NCBI GenBank assembly: GCA_900469445.1
Contig: UBXM01000007.1
Span: forward strand, 1 to 64,000
From: Hyphomicrobiales bacterium
Lineage (GTDB): Bacteria > Pseudomonadota > Alphaproteobacteria > Rhizobiales > Rhizobiaceae
Length of the DNA stretch: 64,000 nt
Direction: 5' to 3'
In this document: positions 20,530-29,616 of the stretch, one piece after another
Numbering within the stretch: position 1 is the stretch's first letter
Layout: each line of letters starts with the position of its first letter
Made by a program: the position numbers and the translations under genes
The notes under the pieces: model-generated
The model's input: only the letters and a program-made list of their open reading frames with translations
Told to the model about the DNA's origin: nothing
Databases searched by the model: none

Positions 20530-20927
20530 GTTATTCTCTACCGTTTGTTGATAACTCGGGACAGGCGAGCCCGCTCATCCAGAGGATGGTCGGGGCTTGG
20601 GAAAACCGCCTCGTTTTCCACAATCAGCGATCGTTGGGATTGATGGAACGCGAGGATGTGATTTGCGTGGACAAATGTCATCTCTGCCAAACTTATCCAC
20701 ATGTTGTCTACAGGCAGCGACTTCCTATGACTTCATTCATATCATTGAATCTCTTGAGTAATCTGAATTTTATCACAGAATTCAGGAAATTCCTGCCGTC
20801 GCTTTCCTCGTGAACCACAGATCACGGAGGAATTCTGGTTAATCTGGGGTTTGACTTTAATCCTTGATACACACCGACTCTAAGAAATAGAAACCAATTG
20901 AAATTGGATTCTTTTATTAGGGGATAG
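20530..20927. other. oriC: Probable chromosomal replication origin (oriC)
   Basis: A 398-bp gap between divergent ppsR and hemE. DnaA-box candidates cluster in 20522-20712: a perfect TTATCCACA at 20693-20701; one-mismatch sites at 20546-20554 (minus) and 20614-20622; two-mismatch sites at 20522-20530, 20666-20674 (minus) and 20704-20712. An AT-rich tract follows (about 20728-20805), a plausible unwinding element. GANTC (CcrM) sites lie at 20747, 20876 and 20907. A partial CtrA-like site (TTAA-N7-TTTG) is at 20839-20853, and a palindrome CCAATT-GA-AATTGG at 20894-20907. Origins next to hemE are established in Caulobacter and Sinorhizobium, and gene direction switches here. The exact boundaries are inferred. 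Confidence 0.8.
20693..20701 (+). promoter_or_regulatory. Consensus DnaA box TTATCCACA
   Basis: Exact match to the strong DnaA-binding nonamer, in the middle of the ppsR-hemE gap, next to a weaker copy (TTGTCTACA) two bases on. Confidence 0.85.
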
Positions 20928-21962
20928 ATGCCAGTGCCTGTGAAAAGGAAGATCGTCGAGGTGCTGGAGGGGAAGACAGTGACCCCTCCTCCGCTCTGGC
21001 TCATGAGACAGGCAGGACGGTATCTTCCTGAGTACCGTGCAACGCGCCAGGAGGCGGGTGGGTTCCTTGATCTCTGTTACACGCCTGATCTGGCAGTCGA
21101 GGTCACTCTTCAGCCGATCAGGCGTTATTCCTTCGACGCGGCCATTCTGTTCTCCGATATCCTGGTCATTCCGGATGCCTTGGACAGGAAAGTTCGCTTC
21201 ACGCCCGGTGAAGGGCCGCAGATGGATCCGATCGATGAGACCGGCATCTATTCTCTGAAAGAGGAAGGCACGCTTGCGCATCTCTCCTCTGTGCTGGAGA
21301 CGGTGAAGCGCCTGAGGCAGGAGTTGCCTGCGGAGACCGCGCTGCTCGGCTTCTGTGGGGCTCCCTGGACGGTTGCGACCTATATGATTGCCGGGCATGG
21401 AACGCCGGATCAGGCCCCTGCCCGTCTTTTCGGTTATCGTAACCGTCAGGCGCTCGAGCATCTGCTGGCGTTTCTGGCGGAGATTTCAGCCGAATATCTG
21501 ATTGCGCAGATCGATGCGGGCGCTGATGCGGTGCAGATCTTCGATTCCTGGGCCGGTGTTCTCGGTGAAAAGGAATTTGAGGATTTTGCAATCAAACCGG
21601 TTGCGCGGATGATCGAGATCGTTCGCAGCAAACGGCCGAATGCACGCATCATCGCCTTTGCCAAGGGTGCGGGCATGAACCTGCGCCACTACCGGCAGAA
21701 AACCGGAGCTGACGCGATCGGTCTGGACTGGAGCGTGCCACTGTCCTTTGCCGCTGAACTGCAGAAGGACGGGCCGGTACAAGGCAATCTCGATCCGATG
21801 CGGGTCGTGGCCGGTGGTCAATCGCTCTTTGACGGGATCGATGCGATCCTGCAGGCTCTTGGAAATGGACCGCTGATCTTCAACCTCGGACACGGGATTA
21901 CGCCGGAGGCGGATCCGGAGAATGTTGCCAGGCTGGTGAAGCGCGTCAGAGGGCTGAGCTGA
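20928..21962 (+). CDS. hemE: Uroporphyrinogen decarboxylase
   Basis: Decarboxylates the four acetate side chains of uroporphyrinogen III to give coproporphyrinogen III in haem synthesis. The signature [10 protein letters not shown] is at residues 27-36, [11 protein letters not shown] follows, and [13 protein letters not shown] lies near 145. The 344-residue length is typical. The ATG has AGGGG eight bases upstream. It is the first rightward gene after the origin, and in Caulobacter its promoter overlaps the origin; the same geometry holds here. It overlaps hemJ by one base (TGATG), so two steps of haem synthesis are coupled. Confidence 0.97.
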   Translation: MPVPVKRKIVEVLEGKTVTPPPLWLMRQAGRYLPEYRATRQEAGGFLDLCYTPDLAVEVTLQPIRRYSFDAAILFSDILVIPDALDRKVRFTPGEGPQMDPIDETGIYSLKEEGTLAHLSSVLETVKRLRQELPAETALLGFCGAPWTVATYMIAGHGTPDQAPARLFGYRNRQALEHLLAFLAEISAEYLIAQIDAGADAVQIFDSWAGVLGEKEFEDFAIKPVARMIEIVRSKRPNARIIAFAKGAGMNLRHYRQKTGADAIGLDWSVPLSFAAELQKDGPVQGNLDPMRVVAGGQSLFDGIDAILQALGNGPLIFNLGHGITPEADPENVARLVKRVRGLS

Positions 21963-22507
21963 TGGTTTCGCCTGAGGAACCCGGTAACGAGGGCGCCGGC
22001 GGAAAAGCCAAGACACGCGCCTTCATTGCGCTTGGGATTTTTCTGCTCATCCTGGCTCTGACCTATGTTCTGCGACCGGACGATTTCATCCTGTATGTGA
22101 AAGCGTTTCACGTCATTGCCGTGATGTCGTGGATGGCGGGACTTCTCTATCTGCCGCGGCTTTTCATCTATCACACGGAAGCACCGATCGGTTCCGATCG
22201 ATCGGAAACGTTCAAGATGATGGAAAGGCGGCTGCTCAAGGTCATCATGAACCCGGCGATGATGGTCAGCTGGGTGCTGGGACTTTACCTAGCCTGGGAT
22301 GTCTACGGATTTCAGGGCGGCTGGCTTCACGGCAAAATCGCCATGGTCGCAGCCCTCACCGGGGTTCATGTGCTTTTTAGTCGCGCAGTTCGCGATTTTG
22401 CCGCAGACAAGCCCAGACGACCTGCAAGGCATTGGCGCATATGGAATGAAGTGCCGACCGTTCTGATGATTGCCATCGTAATTCTGGTCATCGTGAAGCC
22501 CTTTTGA
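21962..22507 (+). CDS. hemJ: Protoporphyrinogen oxidase HemJ
   Basis: Oxidises protoporphyrinogen IX to protoporphyrin IX in bacteria lacking HemG and HemY; an integral membrane, haem-binding protein (former UPF0093). The 181-residue protein has about four hydrophobic segments, with the signature KAFHVIAVMSWMAGLLYLPR (His50) and MMVSWVLGLYLA further on. A 20-residue polar N-terminal extension is present. The ATG overlaps the hemE stop. The stop codon lies in the loop of a terminator hairpin. Confidence 0.93.
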   Translation: MVSPEEPGNEGAGGKAKTRAFIALGIFLLILALTYVLRPDDFILYVKAFHVIAVMSWMAGLLYLPRLFIYHTEAPIGSDRSETFKMMERRLLKVIMNPAMMVSWVLGLYLAWDVYGFQGGWLHGKIAMVAALTGVHVLFSRAVRDFAADKPRRPARHWRIWNEVPTVLMIAIVILVIVKPF

Positions 22508-22525
22508 GAAAGGGCTTGCCTTTTT
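22496..22525 (+). terminator. Terminator overlapping the hemJ stop codon
   Basis: A perfect 9-bp stem (AAGCCCTTT / AAAGGGCTT) with loop TGAG holding the hemJ stop TGA, followed after GCC by five T. Ribosomes finishing hemJ would hinder folding, so termination may depend on translation. Confidence 0.7.
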
Positions 22526-22686
22526 CTGAATAAGCCTCTTGCGGCGCAGGGAGGGAATCGCTATTTTTGCGACACCTCCATCTCGTGGCATGCGTGTAAC
22601 CGACGTTGTCCCCGGATTTCATCCGCGGAAGCGAATTCCACCGACACGCCCAATTCCCTTATATTTTCTCAAGTGGTCTCCTCTTC

Positions 22687-23952
22687 ATGGCTGAAATGAA
22701 GCTTCAAGAACTTAAGAGCAAATCTCCGACTGATTTGCTGACCTTCGCAGAGTCGCTGGAGGTCGAAAACGCCAGCACCATGCGCAAGCAGGAGTTGATG
22801 TTTGCAATTCTGAAGGTTCTTGCCAGCCAGGATGTCGAAATCATCGGCGAGGGTGTGGTCGAGGTTCTTCAGGACGGTTTCGGCTTCCTGCGTTCCGCCA
22901 ATGCGAACTACCTGCCGGGTCCGGACGATATCTATATCTCGCCATCGCAGATCCGCCGCTTTTCGCTGAAGACCGGTGATACGGTCGAAGGCCCGATCCG
23001 CGGACCGAAGGAAGGCGAGCGGTATTTCGCACTTCTGAAGGTCAACACGATCAATTTCGACGATCCTGAAAAGATCCGTCACAAGGTTCACTTCGACAAC
23101 CTGACGCCGCTCTATCCGAACGAGCGGTTCAAGATGGAACTCGATATCCCGACGTCGAAGGATAATTCCGCCCGCGTCATCGATCTCGTCGCACCACTCG
23201 GCAAGGGCCAGCGTGGTCTCATCGTTGCCCCGCCGCGTACCGGTAAAACGGTTCTCCTGCAGAATATCGCGCATTCGATCACGGCCAATCATCCGGAATG
23301 CTACCTGATCGTTCTTCTGATCGACGAACGTCCGGAAGAAGTGACCGACATGCAGCGCTCGGTGAAGGGCGAAGTTGTTTCTTCGACCTTCGATGAGCCT
23401 GCGGTTCGCCACGTGCAGGTGGCTGAAATGGTCATCGAAAAGGCCAAGCGTCTCGTGGAACATGGCCGTGACGTGGTTATCCTGCTCGATTCGATCACGC
23501 GTCTCGGACGCGCCTACAACACCGTGGTTCCGTCCTCCGGCAAGGTTCTGACCGGTGGTGTCGATGCAAATGCACTGCAGCGTCCGAAGCGGTTCTTCGG
23601 TGCAGCACGTAACATCGAGGAAGGCGGTTCGCTGACCATTATCGCGACGGCGCTGATTGATACCGGCAGCCGTATGGACGAAGTCATCTTCGAAGAATTC
23701 AAGGGTACGGGTAACTCCGAAATCGTGCTCGACCGCAAGGTTGCCGACAAGCGTATCTTCCCGGCAATGGATATTCTCAAGTCCGGCACGCGTAAGGAAG
23801 ATCTGCTGGTTCCGCGCCAGGATCTGCAGAAGATATTCGTTCTTCGCCGTATCCTTGCGCCGATGGGCACGACCGATGCGATCGAATTCCTGATCGACAA
23901 GCTGAAGCAGACGAAGAACAACGCTGATTTCTTCGACTCGATGAATACGTAA
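22687..23952 (+). CDS. rho: Transcription termination factor Rho
   Basis: Hexameric RNA helicase that ends transcription on unstructured, untranslated RNA. The 421-residue protein has the Rho N-terminal helical part, the cold-shock-like RNA-binding domain (about 50-125: [20 protein letters not shown]), and the ATPase with Walker [12 protein letters not shown] near residue 181, then [12 protein letters not shown] and the Q/R-loop region. The start is [10 protein letters not shown]; 27 codons upstream are open but unlike the family. No strong Shine-Dalgarno is visible. A 179-bp leader separates it from hemJ. It is followed by an intrinsic terminator. Confidence 0.97.
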   Translation: MAEMKLQELKSKSPTDLLTFAESLEVENASTMRKQELMFAILKVLASQDVEIIGEGVVEVLQDGFGFLRSANANYLPGPDDIYISPSQIRRFSLKTGDTVEGPIRGPKEGERYFALLKVNTINFDDPEKIRHKVHFDNLTPLYPNERFKMELDIPTSKDNSARVIDLVAPLGKGQRGLIVAPPRTGKTVLLQNIAHSITANHPECYLIVLLIDERPEEVTDMQRSVKGEVVSSTFDEPAVRHVQVAEMVIEKAKRLVEHGRDVVILLDSITRLGRAYNTVVPSSGKVLTGGVDANALQRPKRFFGAARNIEEGGSLTIIATALIDTGSRMDEVIFEEFKGTGNSEIVLDRKVADKRIFPAMDILKSGTRKEDLLVPRQDLQKIFVLRRILAPMGTTDAIEFLIDKLKQTKNNADFFDSMNT

Positions 23953-23981
23953 TCCTTAGCCGGATTCTTTGACGATCTTTC

Positions 23982-24006
23982 AGGCGCCCGATATTCGGGC
24001 GCCTTT
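23982..24006 (+). terminator. Terminator of rho
   Basis: A 10-bp perfect stem (AGGCGCCCGA / TCGGGCGCCT) with loop TAT and a short T run, 30 bp after the rho stop and before mnmE. Confidence 0.8.
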
Positions 24007-24032
24007 GTCTTTTGTGGATGTGGAACGAAAGC

Positions 24033-25325
24033 ATGACACAGGCAACGATCTTTGCGCTTTCGAGCGGACAGCCTCCAGCTGGTGTCGCAGTCATGCGCAT
24101 AAGCGGTCCTTCAACACGAATGGCGCTTGAATGCATGATCGGGTCACTGCCGCTGCCGCGGCAGGCGAGCTTGAGAACGATTCGTAACCGAAACGGTGAG
24201 CTGCTTGATCAGGGGCTTGTCCTCTATTTTGCGGGTCCTCATTCTTTTACCGGTGAGGATTGTGCCGAGTTACAGGTCCATGGCAGCCGCGCGGTGGTCA
24301 ATGCCGTCGCGGAAACGCTACGGGATCTAGGTTTACGGCAGGCCGAAGCCGGCGAATTTGCGCGCCGTGCCTTTGAGCACGGCCGACTTGATCTCGTGGA
24401 GGTCGAAGGTCTGTCCGATCTGGTATCAGCAGAAACCGAGATGCAGCGAAAACTGGCTCTCCAAACCGGTATGGGGGCGCTATCGGCTCAATATGCCGGA
24501 TGGGCAGATCGGCTGACCTATGCGCGGGCGATGATCGAGGCCGAGCTGGACTTCGCCGATGAAGAAGACGCGCCGGATTCGGCTGCTGATCTGATTGGTG
24601 CCGATCTCTCTGCGCTGATGGCGGAAATGTCTGCGGCATCCGCTTCCACCAAGTCGGCCGAGATTATTCGCAATGGCTTCAAGGTTGCCATTATCGGCGC
24701 GCCCAATGCAGGCAAATCCAGCCTGTTGAACGCCATGGCCAAACGCGAGGTGGCAATTGTTACCGATATTGCCGGGACCACGCGCGATGTTCTGACTGTA
24801 GAGCTGGATATGGAAGGTTATCTGGTTCGACTATACGATACGGCCGGTATTCGTGACGCCGATGATATCGTCGAGCGAGAGGGTATCCAGCGGGCGAAAG
24901 CGGCTGCTCGATCCGCGGATATGGTGCTTTATCTCAAGGAAGCAGGATCCAGCTCGGATGCTTATGAGGACTACAGCGTTCCCTATCTGAAGGTGGAGAC
25001 CAAGGCTGATCTCTATCCGGATGATGGCTCTGATGTCGTGCGTATCTCTTCCGTGACCGGAGAAGGTTTGGACAGAATCCATCAAGCTATCGTCGATCTG
25101 GCACGCGAGACCTGGAATGCAGGTTCACTGGTCAGTCATGACAGACATCGGGAGCATATCGCTCTGGCTTCCAAATTCATTCAAAATGCAGTAGATGAAC
25201 CGCGACTTGAGTTGAAGGCCGATGCCCTGAGGGCGGCCGGAGACGAGCTCGGCAGGATTACCGGTCGCGTGGATGTCGAAGATCTTCTCGACGTCATCTT
25301 TTCGAAATTCTGCATCGGCAAATGA
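24033..25325 (+). CDS. mnmE: tRNA uridine-5-carboxymethylaminomethyl(34) synthesis GTPase
   Basis: With MnmG it modifies U34 of tRNAs reading two-fold codon boxes. The 430-residue protein has an N-terminal formyl-THF-binding domain (TIFALSSGQPPAGVAVMRIS), helical domain, inserted G domain (GAPNAGKSS from residue 222; DIAGTTRD; DTAGIRD; the fourth motif reads TKAD rather than NKxD) and the invariant C-terminal CIGK, whose Cys is needed for activity. The start is MTQATIFALS, seven codons inside the open frame. The stop codon lies inside a parS-like site. It begins the run mnmE-mnmG-rsmG-parA-parB. Confidence 0.96.
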   Translation: MTQATIFALSSGQPPAGVAVMRISGPSTRMALECMIGSLPLPRQASLRTIRNRNGELLDQGLVLYFAGPHSFTGEDCAELQVHGSRAVVNAVAETLRDLGLRQAEAGEFARRAFEHGRLDLVEVEGLSDLVSAETEMQRKLALQTGMGALSAQYAGWADRLTYARAMIEAELDFADEEDAPDSAADLIGADLSALMAEMSAASASTKSAEIIRNGFKVAIIGAPNAGKSSLLNAMAKREVAIVTDIAGTTRDVLTVELDMEGYLVRLYDTAGIRDADDIVEREGIQRAKAAARSADMVLYLKEAGSSSDAYEDYSVPYLKVETKADLYPDDGSDVVRISSVTGEGLDRIHQAIVDLARETWNAGSLVSHDRHREHIALASKFIQNAVDEPRLELKADALRAAGDELGRITGRVDVEDLLDVIFSKFCIGK

Positions 25326-25338
25326 TTCACGTGAAACA
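25323..25338. other. parS: parS site 1
   Basis: TGATTCACGTGAAACA, 15 of 16 matches to the near-universal ParB-binding palindrome TGTTTCACGTGAAACA. It spans the mnmE stop codon and the start of the 24-bp mnmE-mnmG gap, 4.6 kb from the probable origin. Confidence 0.85.
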
Positions 25339-25349
25339 CAGAGGCTTCG

Positions 25350-27227
25350 ATGGCTGAAATGACCTTTGATGTGGTCGTCGTTGGCGGCGGGCATGCCGGA
25401 TGTGAAGCGGCAAGTGCTGCCGCGCGCGTCGGAGCATCCGTTGCTCTGGTGACGCATAAGCGCGAAACGATCGGCGTCATGTCCTGTAATCCTGCAATTG
25501 GCGGATTGGGCAAGGGCCATCTGGTGCGCGAGATCGATGCGCTGGACGGATTGATGGGCCGCGTCGCCGATGCGGCGGGTATTCAGTTTCGGCTTCTCAA
25601 TCGCAAAAAAGGTCCGGCTGTCCGTGGCCCTCGTACGCAGGCGGACCGTCGGCTTTATCGCGAGGCAATGCAGCGCGAGATCGAAAACCACGCCAATCTG
25701 ACGGTTCTGGAGGGTGATGCCTTCGATATCGAGCTCGGCCAGGACAGTACGGTGACGGCGCTTCTGCTTTCGGATGGGCGTCGTATCTGCTGCAGCTCGG
25801 TGATTTTGGCGACGGGCACTTTTTTGCGCGGCCTTATTCACATCGGACAGAAGAAGATACCGGCAGGCCGAACCGGCGAAGCACCGTCATTGGGTCTCTC
25901 GGAAACGTTGAGACGCCATGGGTTTGCGCTGGGTCGACTGAAGACGGGGACGCCAGCCCGGCTGGATGGAAGAACGATCGATTGGGCTTCCATCGGTCGT
26001 CAGGAGGCGGACGATGTTCCGACTCCGTTCTCCTTCATGACCGATAAGATTACCAATCCTCAGATTGATTGCGGCGTTACACGAACGACGGCTGAGACGC
26101 ATAAGATCATTGCGGATAATATCCATCTTTCAGCGATGTATTCGGGGCAGATAGAGGGCGTAGGTCCCCGTTATTGCCCGTCGATTGAGGACAAGATCGT
26201 TCGCTTTGGCGAACGGGACGGCCATCAAATCTTTCTCGAGCCTGAAGGCCTGGATGACTTTACCGTTTATCCGAACGGGATTTCTACATCTCTGCCGGAA
26301 GATGTTCAGGCGGCTTTCATCAAAACGATTCCCGGTCTGGAGAAGGTGACGATCCTGCATCCGGCTTATGCAATCGAATATGATCACGTCGATCCCAGAG
26401 AGCTACAGCCCTCTTTGGAAGCCAAGTCGGTGAAGGGCCTGTTTCTTGTCGGCCAGATCAATGGCACAACAGGGTATGAGGAAGCCGGTGCTCAGGGTCT
26501 TGTCGGTGGATTGAATGCCGCACGGCGAGCGCAGGGTTTGCAACCTTACAGCTTCAGCCGTACCGAATCCTATATCGGCGTGATGATCGACGACCTTATC
26601 AATCGGGGTGTGACCGAGCCTTACCGCATGTTTACCTCGCGGGCTGAGTTCAGGCTCTCGCTGCGGGCAGACAATGCGGATATGCGTCTGACAGGGTTGG
26701 GTATCGAACTTGGTTTGGTCGGACCTGCGCGGTCGGCGAAATTTTCGACCTATGTCGATGCTCTCGATGCGGGGCGGCATCAGCTTCGCGGATATACGCT
26801 GACGCCCAATGAGGCGGCACAGCACGGCTTGCATCTGAACAAGGACGGTCAGCGCCGGAGCGCCTACGAGATACTCTCCTATCCTGATATCGATATTGCT
26901 CGTCTTACCGGGATATGGGGCGAGCTTGCCACGCTATCGCCCAAGGTTTCCGAAGCTCTTGAAATTGAAGCCAGTTATGCGGTTTATATGGAGCGGCAAG
27001 CTAACGATATAAGGTCGGCACGGCGCGATGAGGCACTGGAGATACCGGATTCATTCGATTTCGATAGTCTGTCAGGTTTGTCCAATGAGCTGAAACAGAA
27101 GCTGAAGCGTGCTCAACCGCGGACGATTGCACAGGCTGCCAAGATTGAGGGTATGACGCCGGCGGCCGTTACACTTCTGTTGGCGCTGGTAAGAAAGGCA
27201 GAGAGAAATATGAGGCAGGCATCTTGA
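25350..27227 (+). CDS. mnmG: tRNA uridine-5-carboxymethylaminomethyl(34) synthesis enzyme
   Basis: FAD and NADH-dependent partner of MnmE. The dinucleotide-binding motif [13 protein letters not shown] is near residues 8-21; GIDA-family signatures [15 protein letters not shown] and [16 protein letters not shown] are present, as is the C-terminal helical region that contacts MnmE. The 625-residue length is standard. The stop TGA overlaps the TTG start of rsmG, implying coupling. It is flanked by two parS sites, so it lies inside the ParB-loaded zone. Confidence 0.97.
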   Translation: MAEMTFDVVVVGGGHAGCEAASAAARVGASVALVTHKRETIGVMSCNPAIGGLGKGHLVREIDALDGLMGRVADAAGIQFRLLNRKKGPAVRGPRTQADRRLYREAMQREIENHANLTVLEGDAFDIELGQDSTVTALLLSDGRRICCSSVILATGTFLRGLIHIGQKKIPAGRTGEAPSLGLSETLRRHGFALGRLKTGTPARLDGRTIDWASIGRQEADDVPTPFSFMTDKITNPQIDCGVTRTTAETHKIIADNIHLSAMYSGQIEGVGPRYCPSIEDKIVRFGERDGHQIFLEPEGLDDFTVYPNGISTSLPEDVQAAFIKTIPGLEKVTILHPAYAIEYDHVDPRELQPSLEAKSVKGLFLVGQINGTTGYEEAGAQGLVGGLNAARRAQGLQPYSFSRTESYIGVMIDDLINRGVTEPYRMFTSRAEFRLSLRADNADMRLTGLGIELGLVGPARSAKFSTYVDALDAGRHQLRGYTLTPNEAAQHGLHLNKDGQRRSAYEILSYPDIDIARLTGIWGELATLSPKVSEALEIEASYAVYMERQANDIRSARRDEALEIPDSFDFDSLSGLSNELKQKLKRAQPRTIAQAAKIEGMTPAAVTLLLALVRKAERNMRQAS

Positions 27228-27826
27228 TTCCCGGTGTTTCACGTGAAACGCAAAATCGGCTCCAGCAATTCGCCGATCTGTTTCAAAAGTGGGCCAAGAC
27301 AATCAATCTTGTCGCCCCTTCTACACAAGAGGATATGTGGCAACGCCATATCGCCGATAGTGCGCAAATCTTCAAACTCTCGAATAAAGTCGGCACCTGG
27401 GTTGACCTCGGTTCGGGCGGTGGATTTCCAGGCGTCATTACTGCCATCCTCCTGTCTGAGCATCAGGATGGCTGGGTGCATCTGGTCGAAAGCAATCAGA
27501 AGAAGGCCGCATTTTTACGGGTTGCGCTAGCTTCAACCGGCGCCAGGGGCACAATCCATGCGGTTCGTATAGAGGAAGCTCCGAAGCTTATTCCCGAATG
27601 CGACTTCGTTTCCGCCCGTGCTCTTGCTGATCTCGATAAGCTTTTGGGGTATGCTTCGCCTTGGTTGCTAGGCAAGCCATCAACAGCTTTCTTCCATAAA
27701 GGTCGGGATTATGAATCCGAATTGAAGAAAGCACATGGTAGCTGGCGCTTTGATTTGGTAAAACACCAAAGTTCAATCCAAGCGGATTCGGTTATCCTAG
27801 AGATCGGCAATCTGCAGCGGACATAA
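27224..27826 (+). CDS. rsmG: 16S rRNA (guanine-527-N7)-methyltransferase
   Basis: Methylates G527 of 16S rRNA with SAM. The SAM loop [11 protein letters not shown] is at residues 61-71, with [12 protein letters not shown] after it. The start is a TTG that overlaps the mnmG stop (TTGA). Unusually, residues 5-9 (VSRET) are encoded by a complete parS core (27236-27249), so the N terminus is shaped by the ParB site. parA starts 18 bp downstream. The C-terminal part carries [17 protein letters not shown], typical of the family. Confidence 0.95.
   Translation: MIPGVSRETQNRLQQFADLFQKWAKTINLVAPSTQEDMWQRHIADSAQIFKLSNKVGTWVDLGSGGGFPGVITAILLSEHQDGWVHLVESNQKKAAFLRVALASTGARGTIHAVRIEEAPKLIPECDFVSARALADLDKLLGYASPWLLGKPSTAFFHKGRDYESELKKAHGSWRFDLVKHQSSIQADSVILEIGNLQRT
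27235..27250. other. parS: parS site 2, inside rsmG
   Basis: TGTTTCACGTGAAACG: the 14-bp palindromic core GTTTCACGTGAAAC is perfect. It lies at codons 4-9 of rsmG, about 600 bp before parA and 6.5 kb from the probable origin. The best parS in the window. Confidence 0.92.
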
Positions 27827-27844
27827 CCGTAAAGCGGGTGCTAG

Positions 27845-28639
27845 ATGTTTGAGAAGCGTCGGATCATCACAATTGCAAATCAAAAAGGTGGCGTCGGCAA
27901 AACAACGACCGCCATCAATCTTGCGACTGCGCTGGCCGCAATCGGCCAGAGCGTGTTGATTGTCGATTTGGATCCCCAGGGCAATGCGAGTACCGGCCTC
28001 GGGATCGACCGCCGTGATCGCAAGGTGTCATCCTACGACATTCTCGTTGGCGAAGCTAACGTTGGTGAAGCGGCGGTGGAAACCGCTGTGCCGAACCTTT
28101 CTATCGTTCCTTCGACAATGGATCTTCTTGGCTTCGAGATGGAAATTTCTCAGGCTCAGGACCGAGCATTCCGGCTCAAAAAGGCTTTGGTTTCTGCCGG
28201 CGCCGAAAAGTTCAACTACATTCTGCTCGATTGCCCTCCTTCGTTCAACTTGTTGACGATGAACGCGATGGCGGCCGCGGATTCGGTTCTCGTTCCCCTG
28301 CAATGTGAGTTCTTTGCTCTCGAAGGGTTGAGCCAACTGCTTGAAACGGTTGACCAAGTGCGTCGCACCGTCAATCCGAGCCTCGACATTCAGGGCATCG
28401 TGCTGACCATGTTCGATGCGCGGAATAATCTGGCCCAGCAGGTTGTCAACGACGTGCGCACATATCTCGGAGAGAAGGTTTATCAAACACTTATCCCGCG
28501 TAACGTTCGCGTTTCCGAGGCGCCGTCATATGGTAAGCCGGCTATCCTTTATGACCTGAAGTGCGCAGGCAGTCAGGCTTATCTGCAGCTGGCATCGGAA
28601 GTCATTCAGCGCGAGAGAATGCGCAAGGTCGCAGCATAA
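27845..28639 (+). CDS. parA: Chromosome partitioning ATPase ParA
   Basis: Walker-type ATPase whose DNA-bound gradient pulls ParB-parS complexes apart. The deviant Walker A NQKGGVGKTTTA is at residues 12-23, DLDPQGNASTGLG follows, and the Walker B region YILLDCPPS comes later. The 264-residue chromosomal form lacks the N-terminal HTH of plasmid RepA/ParA proteins, so this is a chromosomal, not a plasmid, locus. Cotranscribed with rsmG (18 bp) and parB (23 bp). Some annotations call it Soj. Confidence 0.97.
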   Translation: MFEKRRIITIANQKGGVGKTTTAINLATALAAIGQSVLIVDLDPQGNASTGLGIDRRDRKVSSYDILVGEANVGEAAVETAVPNLSIVPSTMDLLGFEMEISQAQDRAFRLKKALVSAGAEKFNYILLDCPPSFNLLTMNAMAAADSVLVPLQCEFFALEGLSQLLETVDQVRRTVNPSLDIQGIVLTMFDARNNLAQQVVNDVRTYLGEKVYQTLIPRNVRVSEAPSYGKPAILYDLKCAGSQAYLQLASEVIQRERMRKVAA

Positions 28640-28662
28640 GAGACGGAACCAGGGTAGAGCGT

Positions 28663-29541
28663 ATGAACGACGATGTTTCAAAGCGGCGCCTAGGCCGCGG
28701 ATTGGCCGCGCTGATCGGTGAGATGGACCAGCCCATGCCGGCCGGCAATGCGCCTGCCAATGTCAATCCTGACCGTATGGTTCCGATTGAAAACATCACG
28801 CGCAACCCACGCAACCCCCGTCGTCATTTCGACGAAAGCGAGTTGCAGGATCTGGCGAGTTCCATCCGCCAGCATGGTATCGTTCAACCGGTCGTCACGC
28901 GGACCCTTCCAGACGGTCAGTTCGAAATCATTGCCGGCGAACGCCGCTGGCGTGCTGCCCAGCTTGCCGGCCTGGTGGAAGTTCCGGTTATCGTGCGCAA
29001 TGTCGATGACAGGACTGCGCTTGAAATCGCGATCGTGGAAAATGTCCAGCGCTCTGATCTCAATCCGTTGGAAGAGGCGTTGGGCTACGAGCAGCTTATC
29101 GCCGAACACGGATATACGCAAAACGATCTCGGCGACATTATCGGCAAGAGCCGCAGCCATGTCGCAAATAGCCTGCGTCTGCTCAAGCTCCCCTCCCCGG
29201 TCCGCGACATGCTATCTTCGGGTACGCTTTCAGCGGGTCATGCACGCGCTCTGATCCCAACCTCTGATCCGACGGCACTTGCCAAGGCGGTGGTCGCGAA
29301 GGGCATGTCGGTTCGGGATGCAGAGCGTCTTGCGCAGAACGATATCCGTTCGCAATCCGAACCGCAGGCTGTTGCCAAGCCCGAGAAGGATTCCGATACC
29401 GTTGCGCTGGAGCGCACCCTGACGGATTCGCTGGGTCTTGAGGTGAAGATCAGCCACAAGGGCGGCCCTGGCCAGATCAAGATTTCCTACAAGACACTTG
29501 AGCAGCTTGAAGAGATCTGCCGACTGCTGGAGCGTCGTTGA
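28663..29541 (+). CDS. parB: Chromosome partitioning protein ParB
   Basis: CTP-dependent DNA clamp that loads at parS. The N-terminal ParA-stimulating peptide is Arg-rich (KRRLGRGLAAL); the CTP-binding region has NPRNPRRHFDE near 50-60 and GERRWRA at 92-98; the HTH that reads parS is near YTQNDLGDIIGKSRSHVANS; the last 40 residues dimerise (ISYKTLEQLEEICRLL). The start is MNDDVSKRRL; the longer open frame reads back into parA. 292 residues. The expected binding sites are the parS sequences at 25.3, 27.2 and perhaps 36.4 kb. Confidence 0.97.
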   Translation: MNDDVSKRRLGRGLAALIGEMDQPMPAGNAPANVNPDRMVPIENITRNPRNPRRHFDESELQDLASSIRQHGIVQPVVTRTLPDGQFEIIAGERRWRAAQLAGLVEVPVIVRNVDDRTALEIAIVENVQRSDLNPLEEALGYEQLIAEHGYTQNDLGDIIGKSRSHVANSLRLLKLPSPVRDMLSSGTLSAGHARALIPTSDPTALAKAVVAKGMSVRDAERLAQNDIRSQSEPQAVAKPEKDSDTVALERTLTDSLGLEVKISHKGGPGQIKISYKTLEQLEEICRLLERR

Positions 29542-29574
29542 CGCAAATCGCATTTCCTGAAATTCGGGATGTCA

Positions 29575-29613
29575 GATGTCGCGTGAAACCTCTTTGAGGT
29601 TTGGCGCGACATC
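29575..29613. terminator. Long bidirectional hairpin between parB and holA
   Basis: A 39-nt inverted repeat: outer 9-bp stem GATGTCGCG (29575-29583) / CGCGACATC (29605-29613), two mismatched bases on each side, and an inner 7-bp stem AAACCTC/GAGGTTT with a 3-nt loop. A T-rich tract follows on the plus strand. parB and holA converge here, so it can end both transcripts. The GTGAAACC inside resembles half a parS but lacks the palindrome. Confidence 0.8.
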
Positions 29614-29616
29614 ATT

